Assembly: GCA_012837705.1 (NCBI GenBank)
Contig: DUQQ01000095.1
Coordinates: 1 to 44,599 of the forward strand
DNA length: 44,599 bases
Origin: Hydrogenispora sp.
Lineage (GTDB): Bacteria > Bacillota > UBA4882 > UBA10575
Reading direction: 5' to 3'
Below the pieces are notes generated by a model, which was not told the origin of the DNA, did no database searches, and saw only the letters and a list, made by a program, of their open reading frames with translations. Shown piece by piece: positions 36,110 through 44,392 of this stretch. Position 1 is the stretch's first letter, and each line of letters begins with the position of its first letter. The position numbers and the translations under genes are program-made.

Positions 36110-37816
36110 TCAACTAACTTCCGGTAGTTTCAGATCTTTTAAAACCAATTGAAGCTGGTTATTCCAATCATTTTCCGCAAGGTTAAAAGCCAGGTCCAAA
36201 CATTCAGCCCCTGCCAGCTCATCTGTTAACGCCCCAAAATTGAAACCAATAGCCTCACACGTTACCGCGCCGTTCCCCACTTTCAGCTTTAAATGTTTGG
36301 CATCTTTACCAACGCCCCAACAGGCGAAAAGGTTCACACCCCGGCAGGCAAAAACCGGTTCGGGATTACCTTCCCCAAAGGGGGCAAGCTGCGCCAGATC
36401 ATTTAACAAGCTTTTGGTCACCGCCTCCACTGGGATGACCTCCTCCACCTCTAAAGCGGGGGTGAGCAACTCGGGAGTAAGCCGGTTCTCCGCCACTGCC
36501 AAAAAAGCCGCTTTAAAATCGGCCAAATCCTTCTTCTCCAGTTCGAGACCGGCCGCATACTCATGTCCACCAAAACGCCGCAGATAGGCACGGCACTCAT
36601 CCAAAGCGTTGTAAAGATGAAACCCGGGAATACTACGCCCCGACCCTTTGGCCCGGTCCCCATCGAAACTGAAAAGAATGGTCGGCCGGTGGTACTTATC
36701 GGCCAGCTTGGAAGCGACGATCCCGATCACACCGGGATGCCACGGTCCAGCCAGGACGATCGCCTTCCCCAGGGGGCCGGAAGCAGCCAGGGCGTCCTCT
36801 GCTTCCTGACAAACCCGTTCCTCAATGCGCTGGCGTTTCCGGTTCAAGGTTTCCAAGGAAGCCGCCAGTTTCTGGGCCCGTCGTGGATCTCCGTCCAGCA
36901 ACAGCTGGAGCGCCTGCGTCGGATCGCCCAGACGGCCAACGGCATTGAGTCGGGGCGCCAAAATATAACCAACATGTTCGGCGTCGATCTGCTTACCCGC
37001 CAAACCAGTCTGCTGAATTAAGGCCTTAAGTCCGGTATTCTGTGTCTTGGCGATCTGCGCTAATCCTTCTTTCACCAAGATCCGGTTCTCACCCAAAAGC
37101 GGCACCACATCGGCAATGGTCCCCAAAGCTACCAAATCTATATTTTCCCATAAAACCGGTTCTAACTCCGGTTTTTTCGCCGCTAAACCCTGAAGCAGCT
37201 TAAAAGCAACCCCAACCCCAGCCAGCTCCGGGTAGGGGTAATCCGGAGAGAGTTTCGGATTAACCAACGCGGCCGCCTGCGGCAGCTGGGCACCGGGCTC
37301 ATGGTGATCGGTCAGGAGCAGACGGACCCCTTCGGCGGCCAGGTAAGCAGCCTCGTCCACCGCCGAAATCCCGCAATCCACCGTGATCACCAAGCGGCAA
37401 CCGTGTTTGATCGCCTTCGCGAGCGCCTGGCGGTGCAACCCATAACCCTCTTCCAGTCTTTTCGGGAGGTAATAAAGGATGTTCCCGTTATTATAGGGCC
37501 GCAACGTCCGTAAGAGAAGAGCAACCGCAGTAATGCCATCCACATCGTAATCGCCGTAAATGAGGATGCGTTCCTGTTGCTCCAAGGCAGAGACAAGCAA
37601 TTCCACCGCCTCTGCCATCCCGTTGAGCAAGAAGGGGGACGGCAAGTCACCCCGCCCGCCCTGTAAAAAGAAGGCTACTTTTTCACGGGTGGTAAGCTTC
37701 CGTTTGGCCAGAAGCTTCGCGAGGAGCGGAGAAAGGCCAAACTCGGCGATCACTTCGGGCGGACATTGGTCGTTTACCGTACTAACCTTCCACTTCTTGG
37801 GGTGAATCGTCCACAC
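36110..37816 (-). CDS. recJ: Single-stranded-DNA exonuclease RecJ
   Basis: A 568-aa DHH-family 5'-3' exonuclease of recombination and repair. YGDYDVDG (87-94), TVDCG, LTDHHEP and the DHHA1 segment (FGGHEYAAG) are complete. The start is unclear: GTG at 37816 has GGAGGT touching it, only one base away; ATT at 37807 would have normal spacing but is rare. Either way the gene begins inside the last 35 bp of lapA and may be coupled to it. Upstream of rel, in the usual order. Confidence 0.92.
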   Translation of the reverse strand: MWTIHPKKWKVSTVNDQCPPEVIAEFGLSPLLAKLLAKRKLTTREKVAFFLQGGRGDLPSPFLLNGMAEAVELLVSALEQQERILIYGDYDVDGITAVALLLRTLRPYNNGNILYYLPKRLEEGYGLHRQALAKAIKHGCRLVITVDCGISAVDEAAYLAAEGVRLLLTDHHEPGAQLPQAAALVNPKLSPDYPYPELAGVGVAFKLLQGLAAKKPELEPVLWENIDLVALGTIADVVPLLGENRILVKEGLAQIAKTQNTGLKALIQQTGLAGKQIDAEHVGYILAPRLNAVGRLGDPTQALQLLLDGDPRRAQKLAASLETLNRKRQRIEERVCQEAEDALAASGPLGKAIVLAGPWHPGVIGIVASKLADKYHRPTILFSFDGDRAKGSGRSIPGFHLYNALDECRAYLRRFGGHEYAAGLELEKKDLADFKAAFLAVAENRLTPELLTPALEVEEVIPVEAVTKSLLNDLAQLAPFGEGNPEPVFACRGVNLFACWGVGKDAKHLKLKVGNGAVTCEAIGFNFGALTDELAGAECLDLAFNLAENDWNNQLQLVLKDLKLPEVS

Positions 37817-38138
37817 CTCCAGCTACGTTCTCCTTCTCCTCCGGGCCTCCTGTGTCGGCGACATCCAGGATTTCCACCGGTGCCTCCCCAACCTCATCGC
37901 TATTTTCTGCTTTCTCCCGGTCCTTGTTCCGCGTTTTAAGCCGGTTGGTCGCCTGGTGGACCAAGCCGAGGCTACCCACCGCCACCGCCCCAATTAAGAG
38001 ACAGATCAAGACCACTAAGGCGAAAGAGGCCTCAAATTGCCATTTTAAAAAATAGATCGTCACCGGATAAGCGTTTTGTAACGCAAAGGTCGCCACCAGA
38101 ATGGCAAAAATAAGCATCAGGATCAGTAAAAATTGCAT
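37782..38138 (-). CDS. LapA-domain membrane protein
   Basis: A 118-aa protein with two membrane helices (about 2-20 and 39-61) joined by QNAYPVTIYFLKW, the LapA-domain hallmark, and an acidic cytoplasmic tail rich in Glu/Asp/Gly. In other bacteria LapA-like proteins help envelope or lipopolysaccharide assembly; in Bacillota the role is not defined. ATG at 38138 has GGAGGT 6 nt upstream; an earlier in-frame start has none. It overlaps recJ. Confidence 0.85.
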   Translation of the reverse strand: MQFLLILMLIFAILVATFALQNAYPVTIYFLKWQFEASFALVVLICLLIGAVAVGSLGLVHQATNRLKTRNKDREKAENSDEVGEAPVEILDVADTGGPEEKENVAGGVDDSPQEVEG

Positions 38139-38273
38139 GCGGCCACCTCCATCATTCACAGTTTAAGTAATTTAAAGATAAGACTTCGGCACGGAACCAG
38201 CTTCTCCTCCCCGCTGCGGCGGTGTCCTTGCCCTGAACCGTAAAACCATCCAAGGCCGAGAAAAAGGCCAATT

Positions 38274-38308
38274 AGAAAGAAACCCCTCCCGTAGTAAGGA
38301 AGGGTTTC
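38274..38308 (-). terminator. Probable terminator after secF
   Basis: Minus strand GAAACCCTTCC pairs with GGAGGGGTTTC (one G-U) around a short loop, then TTTCT. The T-run is interrupted, so termination may be partial. The following 115 bp to lapA hold no clear promoter. Confidence 0.65.
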
Positions 38309-38323
38309 GCATCAACCGTAAGC

Positions 38324-39265
38324 TTAATTCCCTTTTGCCATCGCCAGGCCATCGGTCCGCCCCTTGTTCTCTTCGGCAGTTTTCCAGATCGCCCAGAGTG
38401 GGGTGGCCAAAAAGGCGCTGGAATAAGTGCCGACCGTCAAGCCGATGAGGAGGGCAAGCATGAAATCGCGAATGGCCGGACTCCCGAACAAATAAAGGAC
38501 TAAAACCGCTAATACCGTTGAGACCGCCGTATTCAAGCACCGCCGTAGGCTTTGTAAAAGGGACAGATTGACGATCTCGGCATAGGTTTCCGACCGTTTT
38601 TTATACCGCATGTTCTCCCGGACCCGGTCGAAAATGACAATCGTGTTATTGATGGAGTAACCAATAATCGTCAGCGCCGCCGCAACAAAGTTCATATTGA
38701 TCTCTTTACCAAGGAGGGCAAAAACCCCGATAATGAACAACACATCATGAAGCAACGCCACTAAACTGGCAACACCTGATTTAAACTCAAACCGGATCGC
38801 GATATAGATGAGCATCAACACCCAAGCAATCACCACCGCGTACATGGCGTTGAGCAACATCTCTTTTCCGATAATCGGTTCCACCTGGTTGATCTGTAAC
38901 GTGGAATCGGTTTCCAGGAGGCCAAAAGCCGTACTAAGCGCGTTGAGGACTAGTTCCTCTTCTTCCTGGTTAATAAAACGGGTTTGAATCAAAACACCGT
39001 GTTTTTGCGTTCCGCTCTCCGCATCAAAATAGCTAAAGGGTTGCGGCGGACTGAGCTCCAAATCTAAAGCCTGGATCTCTGGCGTGTTTAGTGCCGCCAA
39101 GACCTCCGTCGAGGTAACTTTTTCGGTAAGAGGATAACGGATACTGGTTCCCCCGGTAAAGTCAATCCCAAAGTTGAGTCCCTTCACCGCCCAAACCACG
39201 ATACTCAAGATCATGGCGACAACAGCGATCGATACGAATAGATTCTTATATTTCATCAAATTCAT
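38324..39265 (-). CDS. secF: Protein translocase subunit SecF
   Basis: A 313-aa six-helix RND-type membrane protein that works with SecD in proton-driven export. LNFGIDFTGGTSI near the N-terminus and GYSINNTIVIFDRVRENM are diagnostic. ATG at 39265 with AGGGGGTG 6 nt upstream; the earlier GTG at 39274 overlaps that ribosome site. Starts 5 bp after the secD stop. Confidence 0.96.
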   Translation of the reverse strand: MNLMKYKNLFVSIAVVAMILSIVVWAVKGLNFGIDFTGGTSIRYPLTEKVTSTEVLAALNTPEIQALDLELSPPQPFSYFDAESGTQKHGVLIQTRFINQEEEELVLNALSTAFGLLETDSTLQINQVEPIIGKEMLLNAMYAVVIAWVLMLIYIAIRFEFKSGVASLVALLHDVLFIIGVFALLGKEINMNFVAAALTIIGYSINNTIVIFDRVRENMRYKKRSETYAEIVNLSLLQSLRRCLNTAVSTVLAVLVLYLFGSPAIRDFMLALLIGLTVGTYSSAFLATPLWAIWKTAEENKGRTDGLAMAKGN

Positions 39266-39270
39266 CCGTT

Positions 39271-40815
39271 TCACCCCCTAACCCCGTATTTCGCAAGAAA
39301 GCGGTCCGGTGCTTTTTCAATCCAAATCGATAGGAATGTTTTGCTGATAAACAGCGCCGTAAACATACTGGCCAAAATACTGACCGAGAGGGTAACCGCA
39401 AACCCTTTCACCGCCCCGCTCCCAAAGAGGTATAACACCAGCGCTGCGATTAAGGTTGTGACATTCGAATCCAAAATGGTGACGTAAGCCCGGTCAAAAC
39501 CGGCCTCCAGAGCAGAATGGATCCCTTTGCCCAAGCGGACTTCATCCTTAATCCGCTCAAAGATAATCACGTTTGCGTCCACCGCCATGCCAATCCCTAA
39601 GATTATACCGGCAATCCCCGGAAGGGTAAGCACCCCACGTAAAACGGCAATTGCACCCAGCACCAACATAGTATAGATGACCAACGCCAAATCAGCGACG
39701 ACACCCATACGGCCGTATGCGACAATCATAAAGAGGAAAACCAAAATAATCCCTATTAGGCCAGCAAGCAAACTCAATCGCACCGTTTCGGTCCCCAGCG
39801 TCGGTGCCACTTGAGTGGCCATCACGGAGCGGAGCGAAATGGGCAAAGCGCCGGACATCATCAAAATGGCGTAATCTTTTGCTTCTTGGAGCGTAACGCC
39901 GGCTCCCATCGAGATCTGGGCGTTACCATTGGGAATCGGTTCGGAAATGATCGGCGCCATCAACATCTCCTCGTCTAAATAGATGGCCAGAACTTTATTG
40001 ACGTTTTCGGTTGTAATCTGTTCGAAAAGTTTTGCTCCCTCCCGGCCGAAACGTAGATTAATGACGGGAGCGCCGGTTTGCTGACTATAGCCAGCCTGCG
40101 CCTCTTCCAGATCGGTTCCGTACATCACAATCTTGTCGTCTAAGCGGAAGTTTAAACGACCTGTGGATTTGAGCAAGCGTTCCGCCTCTGCTTGGGAGCG
40201 AACTCCCGGCAGTTGAACTTCAATCCGCCCTTTGGTCTGGTCAAGGCGGACCACGGTTTCCGAGAGCCCGGAGGAATTAATCCGGTTTTCGATAATCACT
40301 TTCGCTTGGTATAAAGCGTCCTTGGGGAAGTTGTCCGGGTCTTCCTGGACCGCCACCGTAAGCACCGATGGGTCCTCATGGTCAACCCCCACGTTGAGCT
40401 TTAATTTCTTCTCTTCAACCCCCGAGCGCCAGGTCAGAGTCGACTTAATCACCCCGGCGGCCATAACTTCCTGGGCTTCCGCAGCAGAAGCAAACTTCAA
40501 GGCCAATCCTTCGTAACGGTTATTATCATTAGCTTTTCCTAAAAGGCCAACGGCAGGGGCATTAATCCCCAAGCCGGCAACACCTTTCTGGACATAATTT
40601 TCAACTTCAGACAACACCCGATCTTCCACCCGGTAATCAGGGGCCAGGATTATTTCGATGCCCCCCTTTAAGTCTAAACCACGGCGGATCGGATCATTTC
40701 CCCGAAAAAACAACTGTTTTAAAGTCGGGCTAAAGATAGGAAGAATGGCATAGACCCCAACCACAACCACCAGGATCAGAATGAACCATGTCTTCCGCCG
40801 TAAGTCCCGTCGCAC
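39271..40815 (-). CDS. secD: Protein translocase subunit SecD
   Basis: A 514-aa partner of SecF: first helix at about 10-28, GLDLKGGIEI, a large extracytoplasmic P1 domain, then five helices with GIGMAVDANVIIFERIKDE. GTG at 40815 is chosen because GGAGGAG lies 7 nt upstream; the frame could extend eight codons to a TTG whose ribosome site is missing. It sits behind a consensus promoter and the 44-aa gene. Confidence 0.96.
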   Translation of the reverse strand: MRRDLRRKTWFILILVVVVGVYAILPIFSPTLKQLFFRGNDPIRRGLDLKGGIEIILAPDYRVEDRVLSEVENYVQKGVAGLGINAPAVGLLGKANDNNRYEGLALKFASAAEAQEVMAAGVIKSTLTWRSGVEEKKLKLNVGVDHEDPSVLTVAVQEDPDNFPKDALYQAKVIIENRINSSGLSETVVRLDQTKGRIEVQLPGVRSQAEAERLLKSTGRLNFRLDDKIVMYGTDLEEAQAGYSQQTGAPVINLRFGREGAKLFEQITTENVNKVLAIYLDEEMLMAPIISEPIPNGNAQISMGAGVTLQEAKDYAILMMSGALPISLRSVMATQVAPTLGTETVRLSLLAGLIGIILVFLFMIVAYGRMGVVADLALVIYTMLVLGAIAVLRGVLTLPGIAGIILGIGMAVDANVIIFERIKDEVRLGKGIHSALEAGFDRAYVTILDSNVTTLIAALVLYLFGSGAVKGFAVTLSVSILASMFTALFISKTFLSIWIEKAPDRFLAKYGVRG

Positions 40816-40869
40816 TGGAACTCCTCCTTTTCCTTCCAAAATTATTCGCCGAATCTAACAACACTTTTG

Positions 40870-41004
40870 TTAACGGGATCTGGTCCCGGCTTTCCTTTTC
40901 TCTTCATAATAAAGATCCACTTCTTTTTCGGCTTTATTGCTGAGCAGGGCAAAAAAGCCAAAAAAAAGTAAGACCAGCAAAGTTACGACCATCGATTCAC
41001 CCAC
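40870..41004 (-). CDS. 44-aa single-pass membrane protein before secD
   Basis: A tiny frame too short for ordinary ORF lists. One hydrophobic helix (about residues 6-22) is followed by a charged, basic tail ending in TRSR. The start is GTG, supported by AAGGAGGAG 7 nt upstream; an ATG four codons later has none. It lies 30 nt after the predicted start of transcription from the promoter at 41042-41071 and 54 bp before secD, so it is probably the first cistron of a secDF message. Position and signals suggest a real gene; its role (for instance a Sec-associated helper) is unknown. Confidence 0.7.
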   Translation of the reverse strand: MGESMVVTLLVLLFFGFFALLSNKAEKEVDLYYEEKRKAGTRSR

Positions 41005-41041
41005 AGAAGCTCCTCCTTCCTCTTTTGGACAACCTTAGTAC

Positions 41042-41071
41042 ATTATAAGCTTTTCTAATCCCGTTTGTCAA
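41042..41071 (-). promoter_or_regulatory. Consensus promoter of the 44-aa gene and secDF
   Basis: Minus strand TTGACA (41066-41071), 18 bp, TATAAT (41042-41047). It lies 42 bp downstream of the CDF gene's stop. Confidence 0.9.
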
Positions 41072-41113
41072 TTTATAGTAACAAGAAGCATCAGGAGATC
41101 GAGTAACTAATTG

Positions 41114-42034
41114 TCATCCTTTCGCTTGCTCCAGCTTGCCCGCAGGGGCGACGAGCTCCTGTTTTGGCGCGTCCGGTACGTGGGGCTCCACGTGGATCAA
41201 GGTTTGTACTGCCTTCCCGGTACTACTGCGGATCATTTCCTCAATCTCATGGCTCAGTTGGTGCCATTCCTCCACACTCATCGCCGGATCGGTCTCGATA
41301 TGGAGGTCGACATAGACCTCATCCGCCCGTCCTCGACTCCGGATCTGATGCACATCCTTAACCTCTTTAAACTGGTATACCAATTCCGCAATGGTTTTAC
41401 GGTCGATTGCCGCACGGTCGGTCAAGGTGCCAGCGGCGGTTAGAAATATTTCCAAGGCCGCCTGGAAAATCACCACCGCTACCACCAAAGAAATTAGGGA
41501 ATCAACCCGCGCGGGCAAGCCCAGTTTAATCCCGGTTAGGGCGAGCAGCACACCAACCGTTATATAAATATCACTCCGTGTATGAGCGGAATCGGCCAAC
41601 AATATATCACTCTGCAATCTTTTCCCCATTTTCCGTTCATACCCGGCGACGAAAACATTGATCACCAAAGTCCCAGCCAGAACCAGAAGGCTGGCCGTGG
41701 AGATCGCCGGAACCTCCGGATTGGCCAGTCCCCGCACCGCACGGGTTAAAACTTTAAACCCCAAAAAACCAAGTTTCTGGGCGATAAGTACGGCCGCCAC
41801 GGTTTCAAATTTTTTATGTCCGTAAGGATGGTCTTCATCCACCGGCTTGGCCGCAAAATAAATGGCGATCAAGCCCACCAGGTTTGCCGAACCATCCGCC
41901 AAAGAATGAAACCCATCCGCCGTCATACTCACACTCTTAATGATGGCGCCGATTCCGATCTTAACCAGTGCCACCAGTAAATTAGCGCATAAAACGCTCC
42001 AGAGAACCCGCTTGATCCGACCAAACTTCTCCAC
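41114..42034 (-). CDS. Cation diffusion facilitator (metal exporter)
   Basis: A 306-aa CDF transporter with six helices and a C-terminal cytoplasmic domain. The metal site reads ADGFHSLAD (D40, H43, D47) and HTRSD (H151, D155), the HxxxD pattern common in zinc/cobalt exporters rather than the DxxxD of iron/manganese types. GTG start with GGAGG 6 nt upstream. A perfect 15-bp palindrome and a folded leader precede it, suggesting metal-controlled expression. Metal specificity inferred. Confidence 0.92.
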   Translation of the reverse strand: MEKFGRIKRVLWSVLCANLLVALVKIGIGAIIKSVSMTADGFHSLADGSANLVGLIAIYFAAKPVDEDHPYGHKKFETVAAVLIAQKLGFLGFKVLTRAVRGLANPEVPAISTASLLVLAGTLVINVFVAGYERKMGKRLQSDILLADSAHTRSDIYITVGVLLALTGIKLGLPARVDSLISLVVAVVIFQAALEIFLTAAGTLTDRAAIDRKTIAELVYQFKEVKDVHQIRSRGRADEVYVDLHIETDPAMSVEEWHQLSHEIEEMIRSSTGKAVQTLIHVEPHVPDAPKQELVAPAGKLEQAKG

Positions 42035-42078
42035 AGTCTTCCTCCCGCTGGGTTTTTCGCGTTACCCTACCTAGAAAA

Positions 42079-42157
42079 TATCAGGCTGTCCTTCTCCCGG
42101 AGCCAGAAATACCGTTGCAAATAACCTGCTCAAGTCCGTCTTCGGGGCTGCCTGATA
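42079..42157 (-). promoter_or_regulatory. Folded leader of the CDF gene
   Basis: On the minus strand TATCAGGC (42150-42157) and GCCTGATA (42079-42086) form a perfect closing stem around about 63 nt that can form inner helices (GAGC/GCTC, CCCG/CGGG). A TATTTTCT follows. It is in the 5' region of a metal exporter. It shares pieces with NiCo riboswitches (GAGCAGG, GCAAC, GGACAG) but lacks their order, so it is called only a structured leader. Confidence 0.45.
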
Positions 42158-42173
42158 AATCTCCCGTTCCTTC

Positions 42174-42188
42174 CTCATATAATATGAG
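42174..42188 (-). promoter_or_regulatory. Palindromic operator before the CDF gene
   Basis: CTCATAT-A-ATATGAG is a perfect 7-1-7 inverted repeat that overlaps a TATTAT/CATATT -10-like box. ArsR/SmtB-type metal sensors bind AT-rich repeats of this sort. No such regulator gene is in the window. Confidence 0.6.
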
Positions 42189-42245
42189 TTTTCAAACATT
42201 CTGCGCCAAATAAAGAAAACACCACCCATTGCCGTTTGTTGATAA

Positions 42246-42280
42246 AACAAAAAAGACTTTACTGAAACAGTAAAGTCTTT
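42246..42280 (-). terminator. Terminator of the tRNA-Pro/tRNA-Gly unit
   Basis: A perfect 13-bp stem (42252-42264 with 42268-42280), a 3-nt loop and a T6 tail on the minus strand, 12 bp after tRNA-Gly. Confidence 0.95.
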
Positions 42281-42292
42281 CTAATTCTTGTC

Positions 42293-42368
<76 letters not shown>

Positions 42369-42387
42369 AACTTTTATCAACTAGTTT

Positions 42388-42417
42388 ATTATAATTGATC
42401 GCCTAATCCCCTGTCAA
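42388..42417 (-). promoter_or_regulatory. Promoter of tRNA-Gly
   Basis: Minus strand TTGACA (42412-42417), 18 bp, TATAAT (42388-42393), both perfect. The -35 is in a small CCCC-TTGACA-GGGG hairpin. Confidence 0.85.
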
Positions 42418-42435
42418 GGGGGTTTGTTTTTATAC

Positions 42436-42512
42436 TGGTCGGGGTGCAGGGATTTGAACCCTGGGCCTTCTGCTCCCAAAGCAGACGCGCTGCCAAACTG
42501 CGCCACACCCCG
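42436..42512 (-). tRNA. tRNA-Pro (anticodon TGG), CCA encoded
   Basis: A 77-nt tRNA: CGGGGTG pairs CACCCCG, discriminator A, CCA encoded. Anticodon loop TTTGGGA gives TGG. Together with tRNA-Gly it ends at the terminator at 42246-42280. Confidence 0.97.
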
Positions 42513-42526
42513 CTACAGCATATATT

Positions 42527-42555
42527 AGTATACGTCATAACCTGATTCTCGTCAA
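42527..42555 (-). promoter_or_regulatory. Promoter of tRNA-Pro
   Basis: Minus strand TTGACG (42550-42555), 17 bp, TATACT (42527-42532), 14 bp before the tRNA. Confidence 0.88.
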
Positions 42556-42701
42556 GGGCACAATTTCAATTAGGCCATCTGCCTAAAAAACACCCCTTGT
42601 CGCCGGTTTTTCCGCAATTCAACGCTTAATTTTTACAAAGCTTTTGCCGTCACAGAACTAAAGCAAACAGGTGCTCTAAAGTTAATACCTTATACTCCAC
42701 A

Positions 42702-43322
42702 CTAACCACATCTCAAGTAAGCGCGTAGTACACGGTAGCCGCTTTTGATCGCCGCCGTCTCCGCCGCCGGAAAGATTCTTTGCAGCTCGCGCAGGTAGGT
42801 TTTGGCCCCCTGGCTGGTCCGGATCACCGCCCACAACTGTCCCGACGGGGCCAGATAGTCCCGGGCCTCACGAAAAAGGCGCAGCACCGTTTCTTTTCCG
42901 GCCCGAAGCGGTGGGTTGATCGCCACCAGATCAAAGCGGAAACCGGAAGCATAGAGGTCCTGCCACGGCTGAAAACCGTCGCCTTGCTTGATAACAACAT
43001 TGTTGATCCCGTTTAAGGCCGCATTTTCGGCGGCCAGTTCTGTTGCACGCCGGTTCAGATCGCTCATGTAAACTTGGACCGTCGGCAGCTCCTGTGCCAC
43101 CGCTAATCCGATCGGACCGTAGCCGCAGCCCAGATCTAATGGTGCCTGCACACCAGTGAGGTCCAAACTTTCCACCAAAACCTTTGTCCCCAAATCCAAC
43201 CGGTCGCGCGAGAATACACCGGCATCGGTCTTTAAGCGCAGCGTTTTTCCGCGGATGGTAACCGCAATTTCCCGCGGTTGATGGGCCGAGCCGGGTTCAA
43301 CAGTAAAGTAATGATCCGTCAT
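42702..43322 (-). CDS. RsmC-like class I methyltransferase
   Basis: A 206-aa SAM-dependent methyltransferase. DLGCGYGP (63-70) binds SAM and NPPLRAGK (136-143) is the NPP[YF]-type motif of guanine/adenine N-methyltransferases; the whole protein resembles the C-terminal domain of RsmC (16S rRNA G1207 in Escherichia coli). A shorter, one-domain form is common in Bacillota. ATG at 43322 has GGGG 8 nt upstream; another ATG two codons earlier is too close to it. Target not certain. No clear promoter; the membrane protein gene upstream ends 125 bp away. Confidence 0.85.
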   Translation of the reverse strand: MTDHYFTVEPGSAHQPREIAVTIRGKTLRLKTDAGVFSRDRLDLGTKVLVESLDLTGVQAPLDLGCGYGPIGLAVAQELPTVQVYMSDLNRRATELAAENAALNGINNVVIKQGDGFQPWQDLYASGFRFDLVAINPPLRAGKETVLRLFREARDYLAPSGQLWAVIRTSQGAKTYLRELQRIFPAAETAAIKSGYRVLRAYLRCG

Positions 43323-43395
43323 GAACATGGCCCCTTTTTAGCTTTTTACGATCTGGTTCTGATCTAGCTTCCCCTTTTTCCGGTCTAATGTAAAG

Positions 43396-43416
43396 AGCCC
43401 GGAGATTCTCCGGGCT
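43396..43416 (-). terminator. Possible terminator after the membrane protein gene
   Basis: A 9-bp perfect stem AGCCCGGAG/CTCCGGGCT with a 3-nt loop, followed on the minus strand by CTTTAC only; the weak T-run makes termination uncertain. Confidence 0.5.
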
Positions 43417-43446
43417 ACCGCCAACAAATTTCTAATCCAAAGCAAG

Positions 43447-44235
43447 TTAAAAGAGATGATGCCCATAAAAGACGATTAAACGCGCTTCGGCAAAACTGGA
43501 AACCAAGAGAAAAAGAAGGCCGAAGATAAACACTTCTTTCGTATCACCGAAGAGCTGCGGTCCGGACCAGAATTTCCCCTCTTTTTGCCAGGAGCCATCC
43601 GTAAAGGAGCTGGTCTGTAGCCAGGTCCAGTTCACCGTTGAGGCCAAGAGTAGAGAGTAGGAAAACCAGACCCAAACCGCAAAACGGAGGAAAGTAACCA
43701 GCGCTCCAATCCGGACTAAACCCTGCGCCGGATAGGGGTAGGAATTGGTCCCCGCGACCAGTCCCGTTAAGACTGTATAAATTAAAAAGTAAAACAGGGC
43801 TAAAGTAGACCGGCCCACCTTAAAACGGTTCAGGAAGAAAACGAATAAGAGCACGATCAAGAAATGATGAGCGAAGATTTTAACCGTAACCAGCAGGATA
43901 TTTCCCCAAGTCCCAAAGGTGTCCGCCGTGTTAATCTCCCACTTGAAAATTTTGATGGTTTCGCCCAGGCGTTCGGCCCACCACGTTCCGAGCGTTTCGG
44001 AACCTTTAACGCCAAAGATCTTATCCACTAAAAACGTGTTTTTCAGGAAACCTTCACTGAGCAAGAAGTAGCCGACTGCCCACGCTACGATAAAAAGAAG
44101 TAGGCCGCAAAGGAGATAGCCGCCGACTCTGCGATAAACATCCGTATTGAATAGTAATTTGCCAAAGAAACCGGGATGCTTATCCGCTTTACTTCGATCC
44201 TTGTTTGCCAATTTCAAACTAATCCTCCTTCTCAT
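43447..44235 (-). CDS. Multi-pass membrane protein of unknown function
   Basis: A 262-aa protein with a basic start, then about five or six hydrophobic segments (about 36-58, 110-135, 142-163, 175-200 and 235-255). KIFAHHFLIVLLF and SSFAEARLIVFYGHH contain conserved-looking His and Glu in membrane segments. Its layout loosely recalls SpoIIM/DUF95 proteins, but I cannot confirm that. ATG at 44235 has GAGGG 8 nt upstream; a TTG at 44217 (six codons in) has a better AAGGAGG 6 nt before it, so the start is open. It has a strong promoter and a 150-nt leader with a hairpin. Confidence 0.75.
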   Translation of the reverse strand: MRRRISLKLANKDRSKADKHPGFFGKLLFNTDVYRRVGGYLLCGLLLFIVAWAVGYFLLSEGFLKNTFLVDKIFGVKGSETLGTWWAERLGETIKIFKWEINTADTFGTWGNILLVTVKIFAHHFLIVLLFVFFLNRFKVGRSTLALFYFLIYTVLTGLVAGTNSYPYPAQGLVRIGALVTFLRFAVWVWFSYSLLLASTVNWTWLQTSSFTDGSWQKEGKFWSGPQLFGDTKEVFIFGLLFLLVSSFAEARLIVFYGHHLF

Positions 44236-44253
44236 ACTGGAATCCCTCTCGGT

Positions 44254-44276
44254 CCTTCGTTACCCTATAACGAAGG
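44254..44276 (-). other. Leader hairpin before the membrane protein
   Basis: CCTTCGTTA (44254-44262) and TAACGAAGG (44268-44276) form a 9-bp perfect stem with a 5-nt loop, about 8 bp before the GAGGG ribosome site on the minus strand. No T-run follows. It may shape translation or be part of a longer fold in the 150-nt leader. Confidence 0.5.
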
Positions 44277-44392
44277 GGCTAAGGTTTAGGTTCCCCTTTC
44301 GCCACTAACCAACTGTCTTTAACCATTGTTTTATAAAGAGGTGACCGGCATCCTTAAGATTATTCTTAATTCTTAAATATAACTCAAAACAA

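Noticed and set aside
38172-38540. 122-aa minus-strand frame after secF
   Set aside because: It overlaps the secF C-terminus in another frame and the terminator; no ribosome site and atypical composition.
42079-42157. NiCo riboswitch for the CDF gene
   Set aside because: Fragments match but the conserved order and the GCAGCCGGGC part are absent; reported only as a structured leader.
42570-42586. Terminator after the RsmC-like gene
   Set aside because: TTAGGC/GCCTAA can pair, but no T-run follows on the minus strand.
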